64,000 nucleotides of DNA from Ulva prolifera (GCA_023078555.1 CM041202.1:3282022-3346021); one strand, 5' to 3'; counted from the first letter of the stretch, positions 1-13,874 are shown. The notes: generated from the sequence alone by a model not told the origin. Numbers and translations are program-made.

Positions 1-3000
1 GTCTGAGAGATGGCGCTGCTCGCGCCGGCCGTCTCGGCCTCGCCGCTGTCGGCAGCGTGCAGCACGTCGTTCAGCAGCACGTCATGCCGCTCCCGCAGGC
101 CCGACCACTCGCGGCCGGCCGCCGCGGAGCCCTGTTCTGCCGCAACAGCGGCTGTCTCCGCACCTGCACACACCGCCAACACCCCGTCCCCCCCCCGCCC
201 CTCGCAAACACCTGAGTCTGCAGCAAACAGCAGATAGTAAACAGCACATGCTGGAGTAGGCATCGCTCGGGACCCCCGCACCTGCAGCCACCTCCCGCAG
301 GGCCGCCTGCACTGCGACCGTCTCAGCCTCCGCATCGTCCACCAGGTCCTCCACCACAGTCGCCACGGTATCGCCCATGCCCTGCAGCCCCTCCTCCAGC
401 GTCGCCGTCGCTGCACCGGTGTCGCCGCAGCCACGCACCGCCTCCTGCAGCCCGGCCGTTGCAGCGCCGAGGCCCTTCCCGACCGCCTGCTCCCCGAGCT
501 GCAGCTCCGCCAGCAGCCCGTCGAGCTGCACGCCGCCCTGGCGCACCGCTTGCGCGGCCTCCGAGCACGCCGCCTCGGCGGCGCAAACGGCTGCGGACCC
601 GTCTGCCGTCGCGGCGTCCGCCGCCGAGCGCACGGCGTCGCACTGCTGCTGCACCGCCGCCTCGAGCGTGTGCTGCACGGCACGCACGACGGCGGCGCTG
701 CTCTCCTCCAGCATCGACGTCAGCGACGCGGCGAGCGCGCCCATGCGGTTTGCGGTCGCGTCACGCAGGGCCGAAACCTCGCCGGCGGCGCGCGAGACGG
801 CGCCGTCGGCGGCGGCCGCCGCGGCCGGGGCCTTCCGCGCCAGCGCCTCCACGAGCTCGAGCACGTGGCTGTGCTCCGCCTGCAGCGCCTTCGCACGGCC
901 CTGCTGCTGCATCAGTTGCCCCTGCACCACGGCGCCTGCGTCCCACCTGCTCCGGGCTAGAAAGAACGCACACAGGGTTGTACTTGCCCTTCCGCCTGAG
1001 GCACACAACCTCCAGCGCCATGCACACAGGCCGAGGATGCCGGCTGTGGCTCGGGTGTGTTGTGCTGAATGGTCTGATCCTGTTCTTGTATGCGGTGCCT
1101 GCGGTGCGACCTGCCTGCCTCTGCAGCATAATCATTGCAACACACAGGCCGAGCGCATCCAGGTGACGCTCACATGACCGCACCTGAAGCACCTCCTGTT
1201 TCTGCAGCACGCCCTCCAGGGCCTCCACCACCGGCTCCGTCGCCGCCTGCAGCGCGGCCGCCGCCTTGTCCCGGGCGGCGGCCAGGGCCTCGCCGTCGGG
1301 GGCCGCCGCGGCCGCCGCCGCACCCTGATCACGCAGGCCCTGAGCCGCAGCCTCCGCAGCGGCGCCCCAGCCGGCGACGCACTCCTCCTGCGCCTGCTTC
1401 AGCGCCACCAGCGCGGACGTCGCGTCGGACAGCTGCTCCAGGGTGGCGCCGGCCGCCTCGAAGTGCACTGCGGCGGCCTCCGACAGCATGCCCCAGCGGC
1501 CCGCCGTCTCGGCCTCCCGCCGGCGGACCGTCTCACGGGCCTCCTGCACCGCCATACAGCTCACAGCCGCCAACACGCTGGCATGGCCACCCGCTGCTGC
1601 AAAGGCCGATGCACTCGCACGGAGGCTGGGCGCAGCAACGGCACACAGCAGCACGAGCCATGCGCAACCGTGGATGTGGCCACATGCCAACAGTCGCACA
1701 CACAGACAATGGCAAAGCGAGCATGCCACCTTGGTCACCAGAATGCAGAGTTCCAGAATCCGCCTTTATTTGCCTGCCAGGTGATGATGCATGGCGACAC
1801 AACTTGTTCACAGCATGGCCGCAAATCCCCCGTGACACCATGCATCAGCAGAGCTATGTGAACACCAGCATCAGAACCTCCAGGATCCCGGCGGTTACTG
1901 CAGGTCAGCTTCCGCACGCAGATCCTCTCATGAGCAGCCGCTCCCGGCCAAAATGTATGGTTCAGAGGAGCGCACCCAAGGCCACCCGCCCTCGACCGTG
2001 CACCACTATCACGTATCCCGGGTGCACCAGCATGCACTGGCGCCAGGCCGCAAACACGCATGCGCGACGCTTGCAGCGTGCACAGGGGAGGGTGGCGCGC
2101 GCACCAGGAGGGAGGCGTGGATCTCGGCGCGGTCGGCGTGCAGCGCGGCGAGCTGCTCCTGCAGGGCGCCGCAGTGCTGCGCGAGCGCCTCCTCGCTGCC
2201 CTGGTACACGCCCACCAGGTGCTGGTGCTCGTCCAGCGCCGCCAGCAGGCGCCGCGTGCGGTGCTCCTGCTCCTGCAGCGTGCGCATGGCGTCCATGCAC
2301 ATGCCCTGCACGCACACGCCCGCGTGTCGCTCAGCGTGGTACGGTGTGACGGCCAGAATCCGGGGCTGCACTGTCGGGTGGACTGCAGGCAGGCGGGCAG
2401 TGGAGCGCACGCGCTGCTCCTCGTACTCCTCAAACTGCTCTGGCGTGACGTAGATGCCGTGCTGGCGGTGCGTCGCCCCGAGGGCCGCCTTGAGGCGCTC
2501 GTTCTCCCGCGTCAGCTCCCGGATCATCGCCTTCTGGCTGATGCGGGCGTTGATCTGCACCGCACACGCTCCTCACGGCAGCACACGCACGCACTCTGCC
2601 CACCGGCGGACGTGAAGCCAGAGAGGTGGAGCCATAGCACGGAAGAGCGTCCATCTGCCCCACCAGGCTCGCCAGCGTGGTCCGCTTGCAGGCGGTGTTT
2701 GTGGTGTGGTGATCAGGTGAATTTGTGTACGTGGGCTTGACATCCGGATCAAGGCGTACCGGCTGAAATGCCTTGGAGTATGCTGTTGTGCGCTGCCTCG
2801 CAGTGGCCCGTGCACTCTGAAATCGCCTGAGGCCTTGCGAGTACGGCGTGCTATGGTATCTGGAAGGCAGGGGTGGGAGGTGGGGGGCGCGCCTGGGGGC
2901 GGTTCTTGACGGAGCGGGCGCGCATCGCGTACTCGAGGGTGTTGAGGCTCTCCTCGAGTTCGCTCAGCGTCGGCGCCACCGTCGCCACGATGCACGTCTT

Positions 3001-3480
3001 CGTGCGCCCGCCCAGCGAGTCCTGCAGCAGCCGCGTCAGCTTGCTGTCCCTGCACAGCAGCCGCCACTCTGCAGGTTGTGTCTGATGACGAAAGTGATCG
3101 CGCCAGGCCGCGCTGGGCTCTGCTACAAGTGCAACCGAGCTCAGCCTGGTGTGAGACCAAGAAGCTGTGAACTCAGGCCCGAGCCAAAGATTATTGAGCC
3201 GAAGATCATTTGCCGACTTTGCGGAGTCAGTGAGATGACTGCGATCGTGTCATGCATCAGCAGGTGGCCTGAGCACAGGCATGCCTCTGGCTGTGCCACA
3301 TCATGCGCATCCCCAGGAGGCCACATGAAACTGTCCATGGCGGATGGGAAAGCAGAACCCCCTCGCCACAGACGTACCTGCGATTGACCAAGCAGTGGTA
3401 GCTGCTATGTAGACGCGGCAAAGCTGCCTGTGCTACCATATTTATTTATTTATGTTGAATTTATAGCCGATCCTGGGGGT

Positions 3481-3529
<49 letters not shown>

Positions 3530-5383
3530 CGCACCGGTAGGGTACGTGCTGGCCACCCTCCACGAGGGCGTTGATGACGCGGCCGAGGGTGAGCAGGCTC
3601 TGGTTGATGTTGCCGGCCTCGCGGGCGCGCATGTCGCGGGCGCCGCTGCGGCTCACGTTCTCGCTGCCCGCGAGGTCCACCAGGTTGAGCTTGCCGAGCT
3701 TGATGAGGTCGTCGCCGTTGGCGGCCTCCTCCTTGATGTGCGTGCACAGCGTGAAGATGCTGTGGCTGCGGCTGGAGGTGGTGTTGAGCTTCGTCTCGGC
3801 GGTGCTGCGGGCCGCGATGCCGCGCGCCAGCAGCCGCAGCGCCTGCCCGGGGGTCTCCACAAACTCCTCCCGCAGACCGCGCACGAGCAGGCGGCCGGTG
3901 CCGGACTCCTCCATGATGCGCAGGTCGGCCTGCAGATGGATGTGGACAGGCATGACTACGGTGGAGCTGGCCCTGACAACCAGGCAACATCATGCTGCAG
4001 ACAGGAAGGGGTGGGGTGATGTGGCAGTGGTGGAAGCTGGGCTCTGGCTGCTCTGAATGCTGTGGCCCAGGTGCAGTCGCTCGATGAGTCACGCAGAGTG
4101 GCTCTGCTGAGCAAGGAGGAGGGGCCAAAGTGAGCGATCTCAGTGGCCCAGGTGTTGTGAGCAGCATGTAGCTGACGATTCAGCTTGGGTGTCTCGCAAT
4201 CGAGGGGGGCAGAACTCGAGCCAAAAATTGGACATGAGCGTTCAGCATCACCAGCAGGTGGAGATGCAGTAGGTGGAGATGGTTCTGGGTTTCTGGTGCA
4301 CACGCATGTCGCAAGCAGATCGTGCAGATCAACACCTGGGGCTTGCCAGGGCTCAGTAGATCAGACAACTCCTCGTTGTAGATCTCCATGAATGAGCACT
4401 TGACCGTGTAATTCTCTTCAGGCAGTGCCTGCAAATGACTAAAGAGTGCTTGCACACAGCGTGGGATCAGCCCAGCTTCAACTGGTAGAACCTGTCCTGC
4501 AGTGTGACCTGGCAGATTGTCCCAGCCGTTGCCCTCCATCGTGTACCTGCATGGGGGGCTCCGTCTGCTTCAATGCCCACATGGTTGCCACACAAGCCCA
4601 ATCCCTAAAGCCAACACGGGTTCACACGTTTTCCCCGTCCCGGTCTGCCCGTACGCAAAAATGGTCCCATTGAAGCCTTTGAGGACTTCGTCAACCATTG
4701 GGCTGCCAACACTGTCGAAGACATCCTGCTGAGCGGCGAACTCTCCGAATACCTGCAGCACCAGCTCTGCAGGTTACCTTGTCTGTTGCGCGGCCGACGG
4801 TCTTCCAGATGATCACCGGATGCTGCCGTCACCGATCTATACTTCGAGGGCGTATGAACGTGACCCCTCCCAGTGGAAGGTGATCGCGTGGTGCAGGGCG
4901 TGGAGCTGCGGTGCATAACAATTCGAATCATGAAGCTTGTTTCCATCTGGAGACCAAACAGCTATCTGGCAGATTCTTTCTCAAACAAAACATCCAAAAT
5001 CACAGAAGAACGTGCTGACATCAAGGCGAGCGTGCCTGGTTGTAGGAGTTGTAGATGCGGTGCACTTCCTTCCCTGCAACATGCTGAACAGCAACAACCT
5101 CGTTGGATGATTCGTGCGCCGTTATCAGCTGCTTTGTAAACCTTTCATCTCCACCTGGTGGCCTGCAACAGGAATTGAACGTGCATGCGCTGGAAGGTGC
5201 ACATTTGCGTCGACTAAGAGCTGGCCATGGCTGGACAACAGGTGGTCAACAGACATACACGCAAAGCGCCATAGAGATCATCGAGTGTCACTAGCTTTTC
5301 GAAGGGTATAACACCATTCACTCATCAGGAACCCACCTGCATCGAACCACGACTTTCACGTTGACCTTGTCCTTCTCAGCCAT
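1..5383 (-). CDS. Kinesin-5 (BimC/Eg5-type) mitotic motor, 3' end beyond the window
   Basis: Plus-end-directed microtubule motor that slides antiparallel microtubules in the spindle. The start ATG at 5383 gives [16 protein letters not shown], the usual kinesin-5 opening. Exons that keep phase: 5383-5337, 5162 to about 5050, 4752-4628 (P-loop GQTGTGKT), 4546-4336 ([13 protein letters not shown]), 3929-3535 (switch I SSRSHS, switch [10 protein letters not shown]), 3049-2893 ([13 protein letters not shown] and the neck RSVKNRPQ), 2554-2411, 2305-2105, 1543-1184, 921-282 and 163 to the edge. After the motor, the segment [18 protein letters not shown] and the [10 protein letters not shown] box are diagnostic of kinesin-5. 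An alanine- and glutamine-rich coiled-coil stalk follows. The short exon just before VFGEF (4.75-5.05 kb) is not resolved. The intron after 2893 appears to use a GC donor. The C-terminal BimC box would lie outside the window. The family call is very secure. Confidence 0.95.
3481..3526. repeat. G46 homopolymer (C46 on the kinesin-coding strand)
   Basis: An uninterrupted run of 46 G lies inside a kinesin-5 intron. On the gene's strand it is a C tract starting about 8 bases after the 5' splice site at 3535/3534. It produces a spurious polyproline reading frame that is not part of the protein. Confidence 0.95.
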
Positions 5384-8300
5384 CGTGCTATCCAATGTTT
5401 GATGTATGGGATGAATCAAGAATTATTGAGCAGGAGTACATCTGATGTATTGTGGTTCGACAAGTAGTATGAGCAACGTTGGGCAGGCTTGCTCGCCGCT
5501 AACAACGCTTCGCCCTGGCGCCCGTTCGGCACGTTGTGGGTCACGGTCGTGTCAAGCTCGTGCAGGACTCGAGTGTGCATGACGAAATTTCGGGAATGCT
5601 CTGAATCACAAAGCATCACGGCCGTGCACGGCCGCCCATCTTCATCACTTGTACCGTCATCATCTAGAATTCATTTGATGCACATGACGTGCTGTCATTC
5701 ACCGCCGCAGCCGCATGCATGACCAGACGGGCGTCACTGCGGCGCCTGCACACCTGTTCGCATCGACGAAGCGAACTGGAGCTGACACCCTTGTAACGCA
5801 GCTCGTGGGAAGACAGTCATAAAAATGTAAGCCAGGTCCCTGGGCGCCATAGCCGTGAATAGTGCAGGTAGTGCAAGGGTCACGGAGGCCATGCACAAAT
5901 ACTTGAACTGGCATGTAGCAGGGCCGATCCATGTGTTGCAAGCCATGGCCAACCACATATTGACGCACGCATAGCTTGTTTGTTTTTCTCTTCTAATCTG
6001 CGACAAGTGTCATGTGCACCGGCTGCTGCGAGAGTGGCCTCACGTTAACATTGCCGCGACATTGCAGTCCCATCCATGCAGGATGTGTCTCTGAGATATG
6101 CGTGCCATCCAATCGGCAATATCTCAGGCTGCAGGTAGCTAGTCGCCAGTGGTGATGTGGAAAATCCGCGTGCGGGGACGATGGTGGCATGGTTGGCAGG
6201 ACGCAGGACCCAACACCAACGAGCCTTGATGTGGCAAGGCTCCAACATGTCACATCGTTCAAGCACAAGAATCGTCCTGGAATCGCAGGTGACTCGTTTA
6301 TAGCATATCCGTGTTGGCCAAATACTGAGGATATGTGCTGCGCCCTGATTGTGTTCCCTGGTGACAGAGTCTGGTACCACTCCAGCCACGAGAAGAACGA
6401 GTCGCCAGGCAGCAGCCAGCACTGCACACTGACACCTTGCAACCCACTGACACCTGGCAACGCAAGCACGCCAGCATTGCATTCGGGCAGGCACTGGGGC
6501 ACAGCACATGATGTGAGAGCGCAGAGGTCGGGCTTGTGTGGCGGGAGATTCATTGGAGCCATGCTGCAGCTGTGTAAGGTGCGGTTTCAGTTATCTGCTA
6601 GAGCCCCTGCAGCCCAGATCATGTACCTAGACTAGATCCCTCCCCCCCCCCCCCCCCCCTTGACCCCCCCCTCCACCGATGGCTCGGGTCTGCGGGCTCG
6701 GGTCTGCGCGCTCAGTTTCCCGCTGCGAAACCACACGCAGTTGGAGTTAGATCAGTGTTCAGGCGACTCGCACTCGCATGTGTGTCTCGCATGTGTGTCG
6801 GAAGCTCTGATGCATGCATTCAGACTCTCATATGGTCACCCCCTGGTGTCAAGAGGCTGAGAGGCGGGCTGTGCAGTGCCAGTTGACAGGCTCTGACTGG
6901 GCCTGCAGACTGGGCGCACAAGATGCTGGTTTTGGGCCATAGGCTTGCTGCAAGCCTGGAACAACAGTGAAGCAAGGTTGAAGTGAATTGGAAGTATACT
7001 GTGGATCGTGATAGTACAGTGAAGAACAGCTGGCTGATGTGTGACAAGGGTACAGGCAGATGGGCGGGCCACTGAGGCCTGACAGACATCTGGCAGACAT
7101 TCGCTTCTTATGCAGCACGTGGGTGTGCACTGTAAAGCTGGATGCAGCAGGCTGGTGTCAGCTGACATACTTGTGACTCCCTGTGCACAAAATTATCGCT
7201 CTCATTGATCATTTTGACAAATCTGTCAAGGTCCATGCCATTTGCAGTATTGCTGTGCCATGGTCCGCACTGTGGACAGTGGTGCTGGGACAGTGGTGCT
7301 GGGCAAGCTGTGATGTGGCCTGCAGCATCCATCATGCAGGTGGCCGTGTGATTGAGCTTGCCATAATCTTCACAACCTTTCCTCGAAAAGCTTAGAACCA
7401 GCCCACGTGCGGCGCAAATGCCAAGTCATGTCACGCATCTGAATGATTTCAATTTTGGCCGTCCTGTACTTGCGCATGCATGGTACACTTCCCTGCAAGC
7501 AGGCGACGCTGGTCCCGCTTGACCAAGATACGGACATGGCTGAGACGTCATTCGACAGCTATTTCACTCTGCCGTGGCCGTGTCGCAAGGCATACAGAGA
7601 CATGCTCGTTCCTGACGTGTAGCTGGTAGCAGCCCTACATCGTATTTGCTGCCCCTCTGGAGTGAGAGATATCTTCCACGTCGACATAGGTGCTGCGCCC
7701 GCAGCATTGAAAATCACCATCTTGTGGCGCTCAAAGTGGAGTTCAGGTGCTAGTTAGTTTGGTGCAGTTTAGTCAAGTTGATTTCGCGGATAGACAGACA
7801 GGCACACGAATTCCTATGTGTTGTGCGCAAAGACTCAAGCTTGCTGTTCGAAATGCATAGAGACTTAACTCGTAACATTTTTCTGGATGCGATAGACTGT
7901 GTATGAGCTCTATCATCTTCGGACGACAGGACAGATCAGGCCACTCGCATCTGAGGTGTGCCGAGGCATGCGAACATAGCAGACAGTGGCGCCGCAATGT
8001 ATGATACTTCACTGTCTTGACCTTGGTTTGTATCAGCCTCACGCTGTGCGCGCTCATCTTCACCACAGGCGACAGTGCCACGCCTTCCAGGCTTCGAAGT
8101 CCTGGCGGCTCCAGGGACGTAGGGTCAAAGTAGGACCAAGTCGTTGCAGCAGATGATGCCATCAAAGTGGCCCATGCCGCGACACCGCCGCTACTTCGGT
8201 AGCACCTCCGTACTTACGTCGCCTACAAGCGCCAATTGGTGCAGGAGCCCGGCACTGCAGCACACTTTGCAAAAGCATCACGATGGTGAGTGTGACAGCC

Positions 8301-9203
8301 TCCATCTCACCATTTATTGAGTTGATGCTCCGGCCGTCACGGGGTCGTTGGCTTGGGGTGTTGCTCTGAGCAGCCAGACCGCTAGCTGCATCAAACCACT
8401 GACTGTGAGCGTGTGCCTGGGAGCAGACAACAGCTGCACCAGGCCATGCAAGCCACCAGGTGTCACAGTGCCGTGGAGGGCAGCCACCTGCTTGACGGTA
8501 GAACTTCGGCACTAATAGATGCCCTGGCAATCTGTGATGGATAGGCTGTAACAATGGTTGAGCAGCAAGTCACGGATTGGCAGCGGTCAGCCGCCTATGT
8601 GTATCTTCTCTCGCTGCGATTTTACATTACGTGGATACTACATTGCAGCACACGTAAACGGCCTGCTCCTGAGTGGCAATGCCAGTGGTGCTGTCCCCTG
8701 GCAGGAGCCCAGCAGCATAATGGCATACTCTTCCATAGTGCAGGACCATGGCACTCTACCAGTAGTAGTAGCCATGCCCGCATGCTGCGTTCAGCCTGAG
8801 TACATGTGACATTCATTGTGCTGGGGCATTACACCACCGGCGTCACAAACATGCATCCCTTCGAGGGGGTGCACAAGCGCTTTCACGGTCAGGCCACTGC
8901 TACATCTCACAGCTGCTTCAGATTTCAACATGATGCCCCTGCACATCAAGGCCCCGCCACGATCATGCTCCAGTCTGTGGGCTGCGTCTGCCGAAGGGGA
9001 GGGGGTCGCAAGCTCCACAGCTGCTAGATCTGCTGCAGCATAGCAGAGCCAGCGGCCTCCATGCATGCAGCACCACCGCAGCACTGCAGCCCCTTGTCCA
9101 TGCTTGTGCACGGCAGGACTCAGTCTTGTCCACACACAGTGCTGCCTGGCACCGGCATCAAGCGCGGGCTGCCGGCCGCACCGGATCATGATGCACAACC
9201 CAA
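5384..9203. other. Gene-free stretch upstream of kinesin-5
   Basis: No recognisable coding exon on either strand. Base composition is mixed and the open frames are short and lack family similarity. It holds a C18 run at 6642-6659 and several ATGCATGC palindromes. The promoter of the kinesin gene should lie just above 5383, but I see no clear TATA element. Confidence 0.6.
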
Positions 9204-10424
9204 TCAGAAGCATGGCAGTGGCATTTCGCCGATTAGAGTACCTAGCTCCTGGAGGTCGAGACGGCGCTTGCGCAGCAGCAGCCAGATCGCGTGCGTGGCC
9301 GCGACATCTTCCGGAAACTTTCCTGCTGCGTTCCGCGCTAGTAGCATGTTGGAATTCCATGGCACGTCCGCCATCAGTCGCACCTGCATGCAGTTGCGGC
9401 CATGATCCACTTTCAGCCACTGGTGGCCATGCGTTTGGGCACACTCAGTGAAAAACACCACGCGTGGCATGCATGGCCAGTGATCGAATCACAGATGACA
9501 GGACACGCGAGTTCACGTAGGTCAAGGTTGTGCATGGCAGAGGCTGCGAGTGTGTCCTTGTGTCCAAGATGGAACTCCAGACCAAACAAAGTGCACTAAG
9601 GGCTTGCCGAGAAGACTGGATACCACACGACAGCGGAGATGCATGCATTCAAGCTGTCCTGCTGACAGTGCGAACATGGCTGGCAGCGGCGGGCGTGAAC
9701 CCTGTGGCAATCGGTGCCTGGGGCCTGGGGCAATCCAGTGGTACAGCGGCCATATCACTGGATTGCCACAGTGCTCAGTCACGTAGCGGGCTTCATGATG
9801 TGTCCCCAGCACGTGGTGGCTGCACAGCCACAGCACGCAGCATGCATCGCAGAGCACGGCCCGCACCAGATACTGCAGCCGGTGCTTCACGATCAGCCGC
9901 CCCGGCTTCCGCAGCGACGCGCTGCGCCCGCGCTGCGCCGCGAGGATGTGCAGCGCGGTGTTGCCGGAGAACGGCTCCACGGCGAGCAGCGGGTCCCCTG
10001 CGGCGACCAGCATGCGCATGGCGTGCTTGAGCTGCACGTCCACCGCCTCGGCGCAGGTGCGCGCGTGGGCTGCGGTGAGTAGCGGCGTCAGGCGCACCCG
10101 CGGGTGCAGCATGTCCGGGAGCAGGGGCTGCGCGTTGAGGAGGAGCTGCAGCTGCGGCAGGTCCACCTCTGCGAGTGCTTGCCATATGTCGCGCGGAGCA
10201 TAGTCGGCGGCTGCGGCGGCCCCCCGGGGTGCGGGCGGGTGCGCGGCTGGCGCCGGGACGTGGCCGACGCAGACGGGCGCGGGGTCAGGGGCGAAACCCG
10301 CAGCGGCAGCCGCGGGGGCGGCCGCTTCGGGTCGGAGGGCAGCTAGCGCCGGGGCAGTAGCAGTACCGCCGGTGGTGGCCACGGCCGCGTTGGCATGCAC
10401 CAGTCGCAGTTTACAACCCTGCAT
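9204..10424 (-). CDS. Small ankyrin-repeat protein, two exons
   Basis: Likely a protein-binding scaffold of 245 residues; the partner is unknown. Exon 1 (10424-9867) begins MQGCKLRLVH, runs through an Ala/Pro-rich leader, then enters ankyrin-like helices (DIWQALAEVDLPQLQLLL, RLTPLLTAAHA, SGNTALHILAAQRG). Exon 2 (9383-9204) carries another unit (NAAGKFPEDVAATHAIWLLL) and the stop. Both exons are in phase 0 and are joined by a clean CTG|GTGCGG donor and a TGCATGCAG acceptor. The leader is low-complexity, so the true start could be an upstream exon. The ankyrin assignment rests on the TALHxAA and DVAxxxxxxxLL patterns. No catalytic domain is visible. Confidence 0.72.
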
Positions 10425-13400
10425 AACATATGCATCGAATCATGATACTTCATGGCCAGGCCTGGTGGAGAGTTTGACGGTGCCATAGCAATCATGGAGG
10501 TAGATCAACATGCTCATGATGTGCACGGGAAGTATTAATACAATTGTGACGTGTGCGCCCTAGCTGTCAAATTCCCAGCTGTACTTGTATACACGCCGTA
10601 TACATGTGTGTTCACTTTTAAGATCTTTGCCTCAGCATGCAGAGCGCGGAGGCCACAGATGATGTACACCCTTCTAGCTAGGGACTCTCTTGGCAGGAGT
10701 GACGCTGTTGATACTGCGTATGGGGCAGCAATTGCAAGCGCTAGCTGAGCACGATCGCCCTCAAGGCAATTGGCAAGCTTGGGCCCGGGCCGCAGCTGGC
10801 CATACGCTATATTGCCAAAACACTTGAAAGATCACTTGTTCCCTGGGGACCTGTTGAGATCACCTGTTCTGGGGACCTGTTGAGATCATAGCTTTGCAAC
10901 TAATAAGGGAACCGCACCGAAACGCGCATCTCCTGAGATACGGACGGAGGCATATGCATTGCACGTGCGGATCCTGCTTGCGGATGCGAGGTGCCGGTGG
11001 ATCGGATATGTTTCCGCCGAGCGATCAGGCCAATAATGATGCAAGACGTCACCGCAGCCGCAAGAAGGCCGACGAGCATGCTCATGTTTGTCTCCAAGTG
11101 ACTCGTGACGTGGAGCATCCAGCTTGTGCGCTGCAGCTGTGACGGAACCATGCCCGTGATCAGGCCTAGGTTGCACAGATCCAACAACAATTTAAGCAAT
11201 CGCCCGCAGAGGCACCTCAATGAACAGAACCAAACCAGATACACATGTATACTATGGCCGAGATCCACGCTATAGCCGGAGCCGGTGGCAGCACGCTGCA
11301 GCAGTGAACCATGTGGAGATATCTGACGCGCCCGAATTCCGGAACCAATGTATGCTGATGAGTCATCACGTTGTACGTAATTAATTCGATCAGGATCAGT
11401 AAGTGCTGCAGGCTGTTGCGTACATACGAGCAGCTGCGAGGCAGCGACCGTAATGCTTATGCATGGAGGGCCAACGTAATGCAAGAACACTCATGCATGC
11501 CACAGTCTGTCACTGCTATGAGCGCCTCCATCAGCCGACTCCTGCCCTACACAGTCGATGTGCATGCCTAGCGAGGTCTAGAGCTACATAAACGTCGACC
11601 GGCCAGCAGGCGTCATGATCCTGCGACGGACTCGGCGTCTGCACAGCGATCTGTAGCTAGAGTTCTCAAAGATCTTGAGCCTACTTCGACATAGAGGGTT
11701 CAGAGATTTGATTAATTCATGGGGCTGTCGTTGACCTAAATCTCCGAGTCATGGATCCGGACTTCGAATTCGTCAACGTCGAGGGGCAGCCCGTACAAGA
11801 CGAAGGCGATGGTGCGGAACTACATCTACAAGTTACTAAATGATTCAACCGAGCTCAACTTGCCTGGATTGGGAGGCTGGGCTGGTCATCTCGCGGATGC
11901 TTGTGATGCGCGGGGCATGATCGATGTTGATCAATCGAGAAACCCCGCCGCGCGGCGCCGGACTAGTTCTAGGGTGGTGCACTTGCGTCGACGATCAATG
12001 TGGCTGTACATCATGTGAACGCGGATGCGAAACGGATTCTTGTGTCATTTTTGTCTGCATGCTTTTCTGTACCCATGCACATGTGACAGATATCGACGCC
12101 GGGAAGGTGGTGCTGCCCGCGTATTTCAGCGGTGCTTCTTGCGAATGACTCGTGTAGCGCGTTTACTCTTCGAAGTTTTCACGTTTGAACGACAGCAGGC
12201 GCGTCGTCAGCTCAGCTGTATTGTGCTAAATGTACAGCGCGCCATGTCCTGAGTTCACATTCATTCAACCGCGTTTTGTACATCGTGACTTTCCTCCGCC
12301 AGTCGTAGCCACGAAACATTGCGCATTTTCTCTCAATCCGGGAAAGCTGATCACGAATCTGGTTTGCCATGCGCCTTCGAGAGCCCTCATCTCCGCGTCA
12401 ACAGGGGGTGTGTGACGCATCGCGCACGATCGCGACACCGCGGTGCACCGGTGAACCGCGGTGCCTGCGTCTCGCACGCCTGCTGTGCACCTGACACACC
12501 GACGTGCACGTGAGTTCACAGGTGGGAACGTTCCGCTGCGGCTGATCGCATTGAAATGTATAGGTCTGCGCGGGACTGCGCCATATCCTAGTGTAAAGCT
12601 ACCTACAATCATGTCATTGATTTCCAGCTATGCATGCGCGCGCACCCGTCGATATCGATGAATCAGCTCAGCTATATCGGCACATGCCTGTCTATGCTGG
12701 CGTCTTCGGTCTGCTCTGTCACACGAATTGAGCAGGTCGGTCTGCATGTGAGCCCGCCTACATCATATAGAAGCAGAACGCAAGGAAACGTCTTGTCTCG
12801 AGATACGAAGCAGCTTCAAGGCCGCGGTTATCCTCACACAATAATCTCACAGCACCGGCCCACACGCACCGACAGACCCCCCAGCCCGGCAAGACAGAAA
12901 CCTTGTGCCCTGAATCACGGTCCAATTTCTGCTCACGCGGAATGTCAGAGCCCGACCGGCGGTACGTATACAGATCAGCATCGCCCGTTGCAGCGACTCT
13001 GAAGAGGCAGAACGCAAGCGCTTCATCTCTCGCGAGGTGGCTGGTCCATGCGAAATGCTTGCGCCAGGATAGCGTATGCCCATGTACTCAATTGCAATGT
13101 TCAGCGAGCGCATCGACCACTACGCAAGCACAACAGTGCCCCTCCCTCGCGGCTCTGCACTGACAACGTCCTGAACAGTCAGCTGACGCACGGACCGCAC
13201 AGCTTTGCTTTCATTCGTGACAAGACTGCCATACTTCTTATGTACATGTAGACCATAATTCCGAAATGGCGTGCCCAATGTACCGAGGTCTGGCAAGAAG
13301 CTCTTGGAGCAGTGGCAAGTTGGATCTCTGCGTGTGCGTGTGGAGATTGGTTCGTGGGAGTTTCATGTGTTACAGTTTGTTGAGATCCATTCACTGTTTT

Positions 13401-13874
13401 ATGTAGAGGACTGATAGAGTCTTCCGAAATAGAAGATCTCACTGGACTTCCAGGGAGTGCAGCAGCGGCAGGAGGGGCACAGTGGCACATGTACTGAGAT
13501 CTCACGATCGCAGCTCTTGTTCTTCACAAATCGATACAGATCGATCCAATCACTGATAAGTGCACAGCGTGTTGACTTGCATACAAGAGCCGTGTCATTG
13601 CATCGGGCTGCATCGATGGCTGTGGGGGCTCTATAGTATACTGGCAGAGTCTTGTGATGTCCCTGCATGCTTACGCAGCAGCCAGGCTAGCTGAGCGCGA
13701 TCCCAGAAGTGTCAAACATAATCCTGTTTGTAGGTCTGTACTTCTCTTGTGACCTGCGAGCCGCGGTACTTGCATCAGGTTTGCCGGAATGCGCCATGGC
13801 TTAAGCCATGGCTTAAGCAGCTGCTTAAGTCCTAATTGGGGCCCGACGTTCATGCATCGCTGCCACCTGTACCC
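10425..13874. other. Mostly gene-free stretch with one weak reading frame
   Basis: A minus-strand frame at 11490-10900 (196 codons, start not certain) ends in a credible membrane segment (MSMLVGLLAAAVTSCIIIGL followed by ARRKH). It has no recognised family and composition unlike the nearby exons. A 30-codon plus-strand frame at 11751 (MDPDFEFVNVEGQPVQ) could be a first exon. At 13795-13830 there is a double GCCATGGCTTAA repeat running into the perfect palindrome CTTAAGCAGCTGCTTAAG. Nothing else is supported. Confidence 0.35.

Noticed and set aside
1135-2349. 404-codon plus-strand frame
   Set aside because: Pro/Arg/Ala-rich shadow of kinesin-5 coiled-coil exons on the other strand.
3450-3953. 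Polyproline tail on the kinesin motor
   Set aside because: The proline run is the C46 tract of the intron; a donor at 3535 and the next exon restoring [10 protein letters not shown] show it is not translated.
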